A stretch of DNA of 47,620 bases from a virus. The notes beneath the pieces are model-generated. The model worked only from the letters and a program-made list of their open reading frames with translations. It was not told the origin of the DNA and made no database searches. Shown in pieces: positions 32,865-41,823 of the stretch (position 1 is the first letter of the stretch; each line of letters begins with the position of its first letter). The DNA is taken from the IMG/VR virus record IMGVR_UViG_3300027969_000152, positions 1-47,620 of that record; one strand, 5' to 3'. Position numbers and translations under genes: made by a program.

Positions 32865-34196
32865 TTAATTCCTATATCCCATTAAGTATTTAACTCTTTC
32901 CAATTCGGTAGAGCTTTCTTTAAATGTATCTTTACTAAACATACTGCCGTTGTCAGTATCTGTATTTTGCGGTTTGCTGTTTGGATTTTCTGTTGGTTTT
33001 TCTGCTGGTTTTTCTGCATCTTGTTTTGCTTTATAGGCAGCATCCCATTTCTTAGCAGAATCACTATCATTATATTTTTTTGTATGTGGGCCTGAATCGT
33101 CAGGAGAAAAAGCATATTTTTCAGCACCTTTAATAGCAGCGTAAGTTAGTGCGCCACCTACCGCCAGATTGCCTGCTGTTCTTCCCGCCCAATTACCTAC
33201 TCTTCTACCAATACTAGGGTTTACTGTTTTATCAATGTCACCTACAGTTTTTTCTACTTTTGCTAAACGTTGTTCAGCATCTGTTGCTGAAGTCTTTGGT
33301 TGTGTATCTGTAGTCTTTGGCTTAGGTGTCGGTGTCGGTGTCGGTGTCGGTTTTTTAGTAGGGATAGAGCTTGTTGGTCCTTGACCTCCAGACATTTTTG
33401 GTGGCTTTAATGAACCGGGTGTGGGTGTTGAAGCTGAACGTAATTTGTTCGACAAAGAAGTAGTACCTGCGGCTTTACCACCGAATCCGCCACTGCCGCC
33501 CTCTAAATCACGTGCAAGAACATTTGCACCTTTATCAAATTTACCTTCATCTACATAAGGATTGTTAGGGTCTACTTTTTTTGCACCTGCGGCTGCTGCC
33601 TTATCTGCGGCTATGCCACCTCCTATAGCTCCTGTACCTTTTACAACTTTACCTGCAACTTTACCTGCCTTATTTGTTGCAACTGCTGATGGTACAACTT
33701 TAGATAATCCTTTAGAGATTAAGTTAGCACCTTTCATTCCTGCATTGAATACACTAAGTGGTGCAAAATAAGAACCTATTTCTCCTACTTTACTTGCAAT
33801 CGGACTACGGTCTAATGCGTCAGCAGATGCGGCATATGTGTTTTTTAATTCGTCATCATAGTTGTTACTACCCATCATTGATTTCATTTTTGCGTCAAGT
33901 TTATCAGCATATCCAAATGTCAATGTATTGGTGCCTGCTCTTACTGCATCATCCACTGCTTGTGCGGTATTGTAAGCCGCTTGTCCTGGATTGTTTACTG
34001 CAAATTTAGCACCGGCTGCAATATCACGACCGGCTTGTTTATATGTTTCAGGATCAATTGCGGCTTTACCTGCTCTCGTGGCTACATCACCAACGGCAGA
34101 AGCAACATTTTTTCCATAATCAACTATATCATCCCCCCAACCTTCAGTAGTGGGACGAGATTTAGATTCACTGACTATGATTTCTTTTATGTTCAT
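32865..34196 (-). CDS. Low-complexity Ala/Gly/Lys-rich protein, candidate internal/ejected protein
   Basis: This 443-aa protein starts MNIKEIIVSE-SKSRP, a leader that only approximates the T4 capsid-targeting pattern (VSE, not L/IxE). It has long Ala/Gly helices (GKVVKGTGAIGGGIAADKAAA), a Pro-Thr repeat PTPTPTPTPK, a possible membrane segment (WAGRTAGNLAVGGALTYAAI) and a C-terminus ELERVKYLMGYRN that resembles the recurring EL..(R/K)..SG motif of the adjacent giant protein. Function is unknown. ATGA overlap couples it to the 70-aa membrane protein gene upstream, and the giant gene begins 1 bp after its stop. Confidence 0.5.
   Translation of the reverse strand: MNIKEIIVSESKSRPTTEGWGDDIVDYGKNVASAVGDVATRAGKAAIDPETYKQAGRDIAAGAKFAVNNPGQAAYNTAQAVDDAVRAGTNTLTFGYADKLDAKMKSMMGSNNYDDELKNTYAASADALDRSPIASKVGEIGSYFAPLSVFNAGMKGANLISKGLSKVVPSAVATNKAGKVAGKVVKGTGAIGGGIAADKAAAAGAKKVDPNNPYVDEGKFDKGANVLARDLEGGSGGFGGKAAGTTSLSNKLRSASTPTPGSLKPPKMSGGQGPTSSIPTKKPTPTPTPTPKPKTTDTQPKTSATDAEQRLAKVEKTVGDIDKTVNPSIGRRVGNWAGRTAGNLAVGGALTYAAIKGAEKYAFSPDDSGPHTKKYNDSDSAKKWDAAYKAKQDAEKPAEKPTENPNSKPQNTDTDNGSMFSKDTFKESSTELERVKYLMGYRN
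33325..33348. repeat. Hexanucleotide microsatellite (ggtgtc)x4
   Basis: Four perfect tandem copies of ggtgtc encode the PTPTPTPT stretch of the 443-aa protein. A length-variable locus is likely, and changes would stay in frame. Confidence 0.9.
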
Positions 34197-34405
34197 TTTC
34201 TTTTATCTAGCTTGTTTTCAATACGTTGTAATTGTGATTGTAGTTCTGCTACCTTTTCAGACACGTTGTCCATTTTAGTACTATTAATTTCAACTTTTTT
34301 ATCAATGGCTGACATGTTAGAATTGACGGTAAGATAACCTGTACCACCTAGACTACATGCACCTATTACTATCCAAGTCAATTGGCTTGTATTAAAATCG
34401 ATCAT
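34193..34405 (-). CDS. Small membrane protein with coiled coil
   Basis: This 70-aa protein has one N-terminal membrane segment (LTWIVIGACSLGGTGYLTV, 9-27) followed by a coiled-coil helix (NVSEKVAELQSQLQRIENKL). Such single-TM, coiled-coil proteins occur in T4-like marine phages near head or core genes; the role is unknown, and spanin- or holin-like functions are only guesses. It overlaps both neighbours by ATGA. Confidence 0.6.
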   Translation of the reverse strand: MIDFNTSQLTWIVIGACSLGGTGYLTVNSNMSAIDKKVEINSTKMDNVSEKVAELQSQLQRIENKLDKRK

Positions 34406-35004
34406 TTATTAGCTCCAGTAGATGGCTTTGGTGGACGTTTCATGTTAGACATTGGACTCTTTGTTTGAATTCCGTCTTTTGATGTGTTCTTGATTGTTGC
34501 TGTTTTCTTACCAGAGTAAGGAATGTCTACACTTGGTTTCTTTGGAAGTACTTTATCTAAGTACTGATTTGCATATTCTTTGCTTGCTTCTTTGCCGTTA
34601 TCTTCTAGTTCAGGTTTGTCTAGTAGAGCTTTCTTATCATCACTCATTTGATTTGCATACTTGTCATTTTCTGCATTGATACTGTCATTGAAGTCAGTAG
34701 TTATAACTCTAACTGTATTGATATTCTTACCTAACAATTGAGCGATTTGTTGAATCATTGGCTCAGTAGCTGGATACTTGAATTCTGCTTTAATGATGTG
34801 TACTGCCTCATTGTGCAAGTCAGGGAATCCAAATGGGTCTTTAGTTATTGGTGTAGATTTTGGGTCACTGACTGAGACAGGATCAAATTTGTTCAAGTTA
34901 TACTTAAACATTTCGATAAAGTTTTTGTCCACATCACCGGCGATTTTGATAGTGTAACGGTATGTACGTACACTTTCCATTAGATAAGAGCGAAGGCTTT
35001 TCAT
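34402..35004 (-). CDS. Conserved protein with capsid-targeting-like leader
   Basis: This 200-aa protein starts MKSLRSYLME-SVRTYRYTIKIAG. The leader ends in LME before Ser, like T4 internal-protein leaders, and the following KIAGDVDKNF...TPIT..P.GFPDLHN..VHII pattern resembles unnamed T4-like marine phage proteins with the same type of start. The C-terminal third is Lys/Pro/Ser-rich and looks disordered. The late motif GATAAATAT and a TAGGAAAA RBS lie upstream. Function is unknown; capsid-internal location is inferred. Confidence 0.55.
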   Translation of the reverse strand: MKSLRSYLMESVRTYRYTIKIAGDVDKNFIEMFKYNLNKFDPVSVSDPKSTPITKDPFGFPDLHNEAVHIIKAEFKYPATEPMIQQIAQLLGKNINTVRVITTDFNDSINAENDKYANQMSDDKKALLDKPELEDNGKEASKEYANQYLDKVLPKKPSVDIPYSGKKTATIKNTSKDGIQTKSPMSNMKRPPKPSTGANK

Positions 35005-35022
35005 ATTATGTTTTCCTATGTA

Positions 35023-35031
35023 ATATTTATC
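35023..35031 (-). promoter_or_regulatory. Late-promoter-like motif GATAAATAT
   Basis: It lies 5 bp after the stop of the 161-aa gene and 18 nt before ATG 35004. A 6-bp inverted repeat (35003-35008 / 35021-35026) joins it to the start codon. Confidence 0.65.
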
Positions 35032-35035
35032 TTTT

Positions 35036-35521
35036 TTACGTTTTTTTATTATTAGCTAGGATAGACTTTAGTAGTTCATTTCTATCTACTAAGTTGCCTT
35101 CTCCTAACGGAGTAGACTCAATTTCTTCAGTTTTGCTAGTTATCTTGTGGTCTAATTGTGCTTTCTTTAGCTGTAAATCAAGCATTTTCAACTTTTTATT
35201 AATCTTAGCGGTCTTAGCAGTAATAGCATGTCCTAGCATACTGCTGGCACTATTGAATATTTCGGCTGCAAAACGACTATCTACTTGCATACCTAAATCC
35301 ATCAAGTCTTTGTAGCTGGCTGTGGCTGTTTTAGCTAACTCATCCATCTCATTGTCACTAGCTTCTAATCCACGTACTTGAGGTAGTGCATTTTCAATCT
35401 TAGATAATGTGTCGTATGCTTCTGTTGTGATGATATCCATCTCGGCATGCTGTATCAACTCCTCGTTTACTGAGGAAGCATCTTCCGCTAATTCAAATAG
35501 TTCTGTTAATTTTTTGGTCAT
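35036..35521 (-). CDS. Helical protein, possible small terminase (gp16-like)
   Basis: This 161-aa, nearly all-helical protein (EAYDTLSKIENALPQVRGLE, then ATASYKDLMDLGMQVDSRFAA, then KINKKLKMLDLQLKKAQLDH) recalls the central helices and length of T4 gp16, the small terminase that regulates gp17 packaging. The match is from pattern only. The N-terminus MTKKLTELFELAE-DASS also resembles the leader of T4 Alt (LAE before an acid), so a packaged helical protein is an alternative. It lies next to gp4 and is preceded by a late promoter and a hairpin that includes its start codon. Confidence 0.45.
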   Translation of the reverse strand: MTKKLTELFELAEDASSVNEELIQHAEMDIITTEAYDTLSKIENALPQVRGLEASDNEMDELAKTATASYKDLMDLGMQVDSRFAAEIFNSASSMLGHAITAKTAKINKKLKMLDLQLKKAQLDHKITSKTEEIESTPLGEGNLVDRNELLKSILANNKKT

Positions 35522-35542
35522 ACTGCTTCCATATAGCAGTAT
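35520..35542 (-). promoter_or_regulatory. 7-bp inverted repeat enclosing RBS and touching start codon
   Basis: atactgc (35520-35526) and gcagtat (35536-35542) pair perfectly around a 9-nt loop that holds GGAA. The start codon overlaps the left arm and the late motif overlaps the right arm, as at 11481-11507. Confidence 0.45.
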
Positions 35543-35547
35543 TTATT
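35539..35547 (-). promoter_or_regulatory. Late-promoter-like motif AATAAATAC
   Basis: It overlaps the TAA stop of the gp4 gene and precedes ATG 35521 by 17 nt. Confidence 0.58.
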
Positions 35548-35983
35548 ACTTGTTTTTGCCGTTGAAAAACAAGTCATTTTCGGTAATTACTCTAAAGCTA
35601 AACCCTTGTGCTTTACAGTATGCGTTTGCCGCTTGCCACTTAGAATGATTAATTGCAACTACCATCTTATCTCTTGCGCTTGCTACTTTGCTTTCAATAA
35701 GACTTTGTTTCTTAGGTTTGATTTCAACTACTTCTGCTATCGTCTTACCGTATTTGTTTTGATATACAATAAAGAAATCAGGAATGTACGTAGTTACTTT
35801 TCCTGTGAATGGATGACGATATGGTATTCTGATTGACTCACTTGCCCATTTAATAACACTCTTATTGTTATCACAGAACATCATAAATGTCATTTCCCAA
35901 CCCGATCTGTATCTAGGTTTGCCGTTACCCAAATACTTTTCAGGGTTTCTTACTTCAAAGATACCTTGGGCAAATTTGCTCAT
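35546..35983 (-). CDS. 4: Head completion protein gp4-like, PD-(D/E)xK nuclease type
   Basis: This 145-aa protein contains YRSGWEMTFMMFCDNN (25-40), WASESIRIPYRHPFTGK (46-62), TYIPDFFIVY (65-74; P68 D69) and VVEIKPKKQ (85-93; E87-I-K89). This is the conserved layout of T4 gp4, which readies packaged heads for tail joining and resembles restriction-type nucleases. All candidate active-site residues (E30, D69, E87, K89) are present. ATGA overlap couples it to the 116-aa gene upstream. Confidence 0.85.
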   Translation of the reverse strand: MSKFAQGIFEVRNPEKYLGNGKPRYRSGWEMTFMMFCDNNKSVIKWASESIRIPYRHPFTGKVTTYIPDFFIVYQNKYGKTIAEVVEIKPKKQSLIESKVASARDKMVVAINHSKWQAANAYCKAQGFSFRVITENDLFFNGKNK

Positions 35984-36330
35984 ATCACTATGTTGCGTTG
36001 AACAGGTTGATTAGGAGTTGGTAACTGAGTAATACCATACAATGTAGTATTAGACTTCATTGTGTTAAGATAATATGCCATTTCACCTGTAACTGCGAAT
36101 GTAGGCTTACCTCTGAAGTTATCTAACAATTCAATTACTGATATTCCTGTTGCGGCAGAAATTCTAAACAAATATAAAGTAAAATTACTTGCAATTATAC
36201 TTGTAGTAGATATAGTTTTAAAATAACTATACACAATATCATACTCGGCACCGTTAATATTCAATGAATCATTATATACTTCATCAAATGTTTTGATTGT
36301 TTTACTAGCTGAATCTACTGTATTTGCCAT
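35980..36330 (-). CDS. Unknown small virion-region protein
   Basis: This 116-aa protein has a helical, Ile/Ser/Thr-rich core (YFKTISTTSIIASNFTLYLF, then RISAATGISVIELLDNF) and a C-terminal LPTPNQPVQRNIVI. No family is recognised. It lies between a tail-tube-like gene and gp4, 9 bp after the former and overlapping the latter by 4 bp, so a role in head or tail completion is plausible from position only. Confidence 0.5.
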   Translation of the reverse strand: MANTVDSASKTIKTFDEVYNDSLNINGAEYDIVYSYFKTISTTSIIASNFTLYLFRISAATGISVIELLDNFRGKPTFAVTGEMAYYLNTMKSNTTLYGITQLPTPNQPVQRNIVI

Positions 36331-36339
36331 AATGTTAAA

Positions 36340-37455
36340 TTACTTTGATGAGTTGTTTGTACTATTTTTTCCCGAGGGAAATATTACCTTAGCACCGTTT
36401 TGCGCTTGTTGAGTTAATGCGGGTGCAACAAACCCTTTTACGTCACTCTTAATAGCATTAACAATACCGGATTTACTATTGAATGTTTGCGCTATGCCAC
36501 CTGCTTTTTTTAATGCACCCAAATAATTACCATTTTGTATATCTGATAGAACACCGCCGGCACTATCTAATAAACCATTAGGACCCATGATGCTTGAAGA
36601 AGTTGCTGTACCTAATGGGCTTGCTGTTTTATCGTATCCGCCACCAGTAACAAAGTCATCAGTAGTAGCATTGCCACCACCTCCACCAGATAGTAATGCC
36701 TTACCATCAATACCACCTTCGTAATATTTCACTGACTCATATGCAATAGTCATTGTATTGGTCATTGTGCCATTAGCTTGACTATAGTCATAATTATCAT
36801 GTTTAAAACTTGTAATAATAGGATTAATTAATTGATAGCAAACAAAACTATTTTGATTAAATCCATAAATATTAATTACATTAAAGAAATCTTGTTTAAA
36901 GCCGTCTCCGTTTTCACTGCGGCTACCATCATATCCCCAAGAAATACCTTCATTAGCTGTATCTAATTTTTTATAAATATTTCGTTCTTGATTTAATTTA
37001 GGATTATTTTGACTAGTCTTAGTCTTACCATCAGTCGTAAAATTGCCAGGATCTTTATAGTTATAAGTGTAGTAATTGTACCATAAGTTACGCACTGTGT
37101 TAGCGTTGTCATCATGGAATGTTATATTGATATCACTATATTTAATTTTAGTTTGTACTACACGCTTGCGGTTGTATTGATTCATTACATGCGTATCAAA
37201 AGTATAACTAGGTAAATCAACTGTTTTTACTGTTAATCCATAAGGAATTTTAGTAGCATTCAATTGAGGGTTTATATCAAAGTATACATGGAAGAGAAAT
37301 TTGAATTTAGGACTGTTTGCATACCCTGCTGTTCTGAATGTTTTTGATGCGTGTTGGTAATCACGCTGATAGTCAGTACTGAAAAATCCCTTAGAAATTC
37401 CGTTAACGAAACTACTAGGGGATTCTCCTATGATTTGCTCAAAAAGACCAGCCAT
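36340..37455 (-). CDS. Tail-tube-like structural protein (gp19-related, extended)
   Basis: This 371-aa protein has a tube-type core: FKFLFHVYFDINPQLN (51-66), TVKTVDLPSYTFDTHVMNQY (75-94), VVQTKIKYSDINITFHDD, RNLWYNYYTYNY, then SFKHDNYDYSQANG and a final strand TIAYESVKYYEG. The C-terminal 120 residues (Gly/Ser/Ala-rich) have no counterpart in gp19. It directly follows gp19 and is probably a tube cap, terminator or baseplate-proximal tube homologue. No Shine-Dalgarno sequence is obvious before the ATG. Confidence 0.65.
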   Translation of the reverse strand: MAGLFEQIIGESPSSFVNGISKGFFSTDYQRDYQHASKTFRTAGYANSPKFKFLFHVYFDINPQLNATKIPYGLTVKTVDLPSYTFDTHVMNQYNRKRVVQTKIKYSDINITFHDDNANTVRNLWYNYYTYNYKDPGNFTTDGKTKTSQNNPKLNQERNIYKKLDTANEGISWGYDGSRSENGDGFKQDFFNVINIYGFNQNSFVCYQLINPIITSFKHDNYDYSQANGTMTNTMTIAYESVKYYEGGIDGKALLSGGGGGNATTDDFVTGGGYDKTASPLGTATSSSIMGPNGLLDSAGGVLSDIQNGNYLGALKKAGGIAQTFNSKSGIVNAIKSDVKGFVAPALTQQAQNGAKVIFPSGKNSTNNSSK

Positions 37456-37471
37456 TTGATGTGATTAAGTA

Positions 37472-38101
37472 TTAAGTACCAAAACCAGTAACTGATGTTC
37501 CAACACCTCTACCAACAGTAATACCAACACCAGATGAATCAACTGGAGATTGAATTGCGTTATCAAAGCGAACTGTTAGAGCAATAGTTACCGCTTCGTT
37601 TGTTGCATAGTTTAATGTGTTGTAGTTAACTGTCTGTAAGAAACATCCATATAGTTCCCATGTTTCTAATACACCAGGAGCACTTGCACCGTTGTTACCA
37701 TCAAGTACTTGATAACGAACTGTGAACTTATAGTCTTGTCCGCTGCCTGCACTTGCTTGATTAACAAAGTCCATTTGTTTCTGTAATTGTTGTCCAACTA
37801 ACTTAGCAACGTTGCCTTGAGCATCATCACGTAAATTGATTGTAGTCGTTTGCCAAGTATGTTTACCAGCCAAATACAATGTTGAGTTGTAGATTGGGAT
37901 TGTTACTTCTTGGAACTGAACTTGAGGTCTAGCAACATCAATAACCTGTTTTGTTAATTCTGATGTTGCACCACCTAATCCAAATCCATCAAACAATACT
38001 CTGAAGCGATATTGTAATTTGGGCATCAACAGACCCTGGGCGCTCGGCGCATTGTCTGCCCCCACTGTCATGTTAAATAATGCCGCTGATACTGATGCCA
38101 T
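37472..38101 (-). CDS. 19: Tail tube protein (gp19-like)
   Basis: This 209-aa protein has the tube signature: MPKLQYRFRVLFDGFG (26-41), TKQVIDVARPQVQFQEVTIP (50-69), YLAGKHTWQTTTINLRDD, QKQMDFVNQASAGSGQDYKF and VLETWELYGCF. Tube subunits stack as hexamers inside the sheath and form the DNA channel. It lies just downstream of the sheath gene, as in T4. GGAG precedes ATG 38101, and a GATAAATAT promoter lies in the short gap. Confidence 0.88.
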   Translation of the reverse strand: MASVSAALFNMTVGADNAPSAQGLLMPKLQYRFRVLFDGFGLGGATSELTKQVIDVARPQVQFQEVTIPIYNSTLYLAGKHTWQTTTINLRDDAQGNVAKLVGQQLQKQMDFVNQASAGSGQDYKFTVRYQVLDGNNGASAPGVLETWELYGCFLQTVNYNTLNYATNEAVTIALTVRFDNAIQSPVDSSGVGITVGRGVGTSVTGFGT

Positions 38102-38119
38102 GTTTATGTCTCCTTAAAT

Positions 38120-38128
38120 ATATTTATC
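38120..38128 (-). promoter_or_regulatory. Late-promoter-like motif GATAAATAT
   Basis: It follows the sheath TAA directly and lies within the 12-bp palindrome taaatatattta (38115-38126), 18 nt before ATG 38101. Confidence 0.7.
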
Positions 38129-41100
38129 TTATTTTAATTTAGCGATTCCACCAGTATTCAAAATACGAACTGGAATGTAAATAAATTCTGCTGCCTTGAC
38201 TGGTTCGATTGCAATATCAATATACAATTCGTTACGGTCAATACGGTCAGCAGTATTATTACTGTCATCACATACAACTAAGAAGTCATATAAACCACGT
38301 TTTGCAATTAAGTCAATAAACAATGTTTGTACAACACCTTGTATTTGACTACGTGTTAGTGCATCGTTTGGTTCAAATACAAACGGACGAGCAACAACTT
38401 GTAGACGTTCACGGATATAACATATCAATCTAGCTACGTTAATACGATCCAATGCACTCATTGTATCTTTACTTGTTTTGTTACCATAATTTAGTAAACC
38501 AACACCTGTGAAGAATGCCATTGGGTTAATCTGATTAGTGTACAATACATCACGGATACTGTTACGATTTTTAACTACTTGGAACTCACCACTAGCCGCA
38601 TCAATGTAACCAATATTAGTACAATTATCAATTGTACCTCTACGTGTGCCTGCTGGAGCTAACCAAGGATAAGAGATTGTATCACTGCGTAGAATTGTAC
38701 GTAGAATCATATGACTTGCTGGAACAACTGCTTGTGCACCTGTCAAATCTGTAGCAATTCCACTTGGGTAGAATATGCCCATGTACTCACTGCGTCCTAC
38801 CAAGCCATCTTCACCGGTAGCAGTTGCATTCTTGGTGTTGTTAGCCCATGCTGTAATTTCAGTAGCAGAGTCTGGTAAACGCATTGGTGTATCACCAATA
38901 ACGAATGCAGTATTGTTTCTTTCATTACTTAATTCAACCATATCAGGTTGTAATTCTGGATATCCAGGAGCTGCGATTAAATTCAAGAATGTATCTTCTT
39001 CACGCACTGCCATGTTAGTACCGATAGCTGCCTTCATAGCCTGAACGATTAGATTACGCTGTGCCTTACGACCCATGTATGCTGACCCGTCTGCCTTCAA
39101 TCCGCTTACGCTTACCCATGCATTATTAATTACAGGTAAAACTGTATCGGGATATTTGGCTGCAGTGAACCAATCTTTCTTAAATGTTTTTACATTATAG
39201 CTTGAACGGCGTGTATTGAATAATAACATACCTTGTGGGTATGTTGTTGCTAACGGTGCATCTAAATCTAAGTAATTACTTGTTAATAAACTCTTAGTTG
39301 TTGGGATAGGATCATTTACTGGATCTGTTGTGCCGTTTGGTGCCCACCGTGCGTCAGCAAATAGTATACCTGCTGAACTTGTTTGGTCTGTGTTATCAAT
39401 AGCTACCCATTTATCAACACCTTCAACTCGTTGCCAACGATACAATGCTGGATAGTTTTCTAAATCATTGCTATCTAACCACAAATCACCATAAGCTAAT
39501 GCTGTTAAGCCATTGCTTTGTGTTTCTGGGGCATCTGTTGCAATAATTACACCATTTACATCGGTTGTGTTGGGTGATGGATTGCCAGCAGATACAGGCT
39601 GACCTGTACTTTCATATGCTACATTTCTATAACCTCTCCATACACCATTACGTTGAACCATGACATCAACTTGGTCAACTGCACTATAGTACCAATTAGT
39701 ATTATTTGGGGGATTTGCATAAGGAGCACCTTCATTTGCAGTATAAGTGATTCTTCTCCAATTGGTTAATTGATACAAGTAACCCATGTTAGGCGCACCT
39801 GATACATATGCTACAGATTGAATTGTTGTAGTAGTTGGAACTAATTCCATAACTTTAACTATTAAATCATGTGTACCATTAGTACCAAATAAACTACTTC
39901 CCCTGATTGTAATAGTATCGCCGATACCATAACCTGTACCGCCGGAAACAACACTGTTTACATTGTAATAATTACCAATTGCAGTAATATTGAATGATGC
40001 GCCCGAGCCAGAATTGTTAGATGTATACTGAGCAGCAGCTGGGGCATTTCCTCCAGCAACAGTTCCCCTGATAACTTTAGGATTTACTCCTGGTTGAAAT
40101 CCTGCTGTGTTTAATACTGCTGGATTAGTAGTATTACCAGACAGACCCATTAAAATTTCACCACCTGCAGTATGTTCTAATTGAATATATCCACTTACTA
40201 CCTTAGCAGTAGTATAAGGGATATTTTGTTGTGTCCATGCAGTAACAAATTCGTTTGGTCCGGGTGTACCTGATGCGGGTAATGTAACTGTATATATACT
40301 AGAACCATTAATTGAATTAGGGACAGTAACACCAACAATAAAACTAGCACCTTGAGCAAATACTGGATTTGGTGTTGTGCCAGTAACAATTGTAGTACCT
40401 GCAAATGCTCTCTCATAGAAGTACATAGGACTTCCAGGAGACACCGCTTCATATCCAAAATCACCAATCAATGTTCCGGCGGCAATATTTTTGCCACCAG
40501 TTGAATCCAATTTATAATTAGCTTCATCAATTGAATTAAAAACAGTTAGTTGCTTAGAAAGAAAAGCGGCTGATGTTCTGCTATATTGAGACAATACTAA
40601 GTTAACACCTGCACCAGCTGAACTTGTTTTAATCCATACACTACCTGTTGGTCTTGGTGTATCTTGTCTAGCTGTCCATAATGGCATTTGACTAGATGTA
40701 CCGTATTGAACTGCTGGTTGCCAGTAATATAGGGTTGAGTCAATTCCTAAATAATCTGAATCTAATATGTTAGGAGAAGATGCATCGGCTGCAAAAGTTA
40801 ACTTAGTAAATGATTCTGGACTACTAGAATAAATGCACAAACGCCCTTGAACTATGTTAGCACTTAAATATCCAATACCTAAACCATTGATAATATCTGC
40901 AACATCAGTTACTGTAGTTCCTGATCCAATATCTACCGTAGCAGTAAATGCAACCACATTGTTAATTGTATATGTAATTGTAAAAATACCATTCACTAAT
41001 GAATTTAACGGTACTGCTGAAGTTACTGCCGGAATTGATTTTTTCCAATCAGCAGAACCTAATCGTACCCATACATTACTTGGAGCTTTATACCAGTACT

Positions 41101-41707
41101 GACCTTCTTCAATTGGATTAGTACCTGTTCTATACAATGAATTGATTGCATAATTACCGATATTACCTAAACTAGTTATTGGAAAACCAGCAGGGTCTAG
41201 CAATTCTGTTTCTGTAATTACAATAGGTCCGGTATTTGTAAATCTGCCCGTTGCCGCATTAAAGCCATATATACCCCATGCTGAACTAGTTGTATTTAAC
41301 CAATATGTACCATCTGCTGGATCACCCTTAGGACGAACCAATGTACCAACTAAGCTACCTAAGTCAATATTTGCACGTAGAACATAGCAACGATTTGATA
41401 TACCCATTAATGAGTAAGCAGCTAACAAACCATATTCGTTTAATTCGTAACCATGAATTGGTGTTCCACCTGTTGTTTTATAGAAGAAAGGATTACCAAA
41501 TAATGTAGTCAAATCACGTTGACTTGTAATCTGGTATAACTTGCCTGCATTAGCCGGTGTTGTTCCTGCTGCCACTGCTGTTCCGGCAGCATTTAATTTG
41601 TTTGTAGCTGTTGCCACTAATAATAAGGGTACTGAATTGGAAGCGGCTGGTAAATACTGACTTTGGTCAATGATTGTTACTTGCACTCCTGGTGATACTA
41701 ATGCCAT
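38129..41707 (-). CDS. 18: Tail sheath protein (gp18-like) with large insertions
   Basis: This 1192-aa protein is about 1.8 times the length of T4 gp18 (659 aa). The N-terminus (MALVSPGVQVTIIDQSQYLP) and the C-terminal third (RPFVFEPNDALTRSQIQGVV, then LYDFLVVCDDSNNTADRIDR, then DIAIEPVKAAEFIYIPV) are sheath-like. The middle (about residues 120-800) is rich in 'YW......W', 'W......G..W' and Gly/Thr/Asn beta units (QYWYKAPSNVWVRLG, LWLDSNDLENYPALYRW) that look like inserted surface domains. RBS AAGGAA; promoter GCTAAATAT upstream. Confidence 0.88.
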   Translation of the reverse strand: MALVSPGVQVTIIDQSQYLPAASNSVPLLLVATATNKLNAAGTAVAAGTTPANAGKLYQITSQRDLTTLFGNPFFYKTTGGTPIHGYELNEYGLLAAYSLMGISNRCYVLRANIDLGSLVGTLVRPKGDPADGTYWLNTTSSAWGIYGFNAATGRFTNTGPIVITETELLDPAGFPITSLGNIGNYAINSLYRTGTNPIEEGQYWYKAPSNVWVRLGSADWKKSIPAVTSAVPLNSLVNGIFTITYTINNVVAFTATVDIGSGTTVTDVADIINGLGIGYLSANIVQGRLCIYSSSPESFTKLTFAADASSPNILDSDYLGIDSTLYYWQPAVQYGTSSQMPLWTARQDTPRPTGSVWIKTSSAGAGVNLVLSQYSRTSAAFLSKQLTVFNSIDEANYKLDSTGGKNIAAGTLIGDFGYEAVSPGSPMYFYERAFAGTTIVTGTTPNPVFAQGASFIVGVTVPNSINGSSIYTVTLPASGTPGPNEFVTAWTQQNIPYTTAKVVSGYIQLEHTAGGEILMGLSGNTTNPAVLNTAGFQPGVNPKVIRGTVAGGNAPAAAQYTSNNSGSGASFNITAIGNYYNVNSVVSGGTGYGIGDTITIRGSSLFGTNGTHDLIVKVMELVPTTTTIQSVAYVSGAPNMGYLYQLTNWRRITYTANEGAPYANPPNNTNWYYSAVDQVDVMVQRNGVWRGYRNVAYESTGQPVSAGNPSPNTTDVNGVIIATDAPETQSNGLTALAYGDLWLDSNDLENYPALYRWQRVEGVDKWVAIDNTDQTSSAGILFADARWAPNGTTDPVNDPIPTTKSLLTSNYLDLDAPLATTYPQGMLLFNTRRSSYNVKTFKKDWFTAAKYPDTVLPVINNAWVSVSGLKADGSAYMGRKAQRNLIVQAMKAAIGTNMAVREEDTFLNLIAAPGYPELQPDMVELSNERNNTAFVIGDTPMRLPDSATEITAWANNTKNATATGEDGLVGRSEYMGIFYPSGIATDLTGAQAVVPASHMILRTILRSDTISYPWLAPAGTRRGTIDNCTNIGYIDAASGEFQVVKNRNSIRDVLYTNQINPMAFFTGVGLLNYGNKTSKDTMSALDRINVARLICYIRERLQVVARPFVFEPNDALTRSQIQGVVQTLFIDLIAKRGLYDFLVVCDDSNNTADRIDRNELYIDIAIEPVKAAEFIYIPVRILNTGGIAKLK

Positions 41708-41759
41708 TTTGAATTTCCTTTATGTTATGATTGTGAGGGTTAACGCCCTAGTCGTATTA

Positions 41760-41768
41760 ATATTTAGC
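41760..41768 (-). promoter_or_regulatory. Late-promoter variant GCTAAATAT (sheath)
   Basis: It lies 52 nt before sheath ATG 41707 and is identical to the plus-strand motif at 41815-41823. The leader carries a weak hairpin (aggg..ccct). Confidence 0.6.
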
Positions 41769-41814
41769 AATAATAATAAAAAACGGTCAATTAGCGTACC
41801 TTCGAAGGTTCCTA

Positions 41815-41823
41815 GCTAAATAT
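41815..41823 (+). promoter_or_regulatory. Late-promoter variant GCTAAATAT (HNH gene)
   Basis: It ends 3 nt before ATG 41827 with no RBS between them, so a leaderless mRNA is likely. A 12-bp palindrome accttcgaaggt lies just upstream (41799-41810). Confidence 0.55.

Noticed and set aside
41739-41758. Minus strand reads TTAATACGACTAGGG, close to the first half of the T7 RNA polymerase promoter
   Set aside because: Only the first part (TAATACGACT) matches; the middle and initiation part are missing, no T7-type polymerase gene is seen, and the segment lies inside the leader of a late-motif gene.
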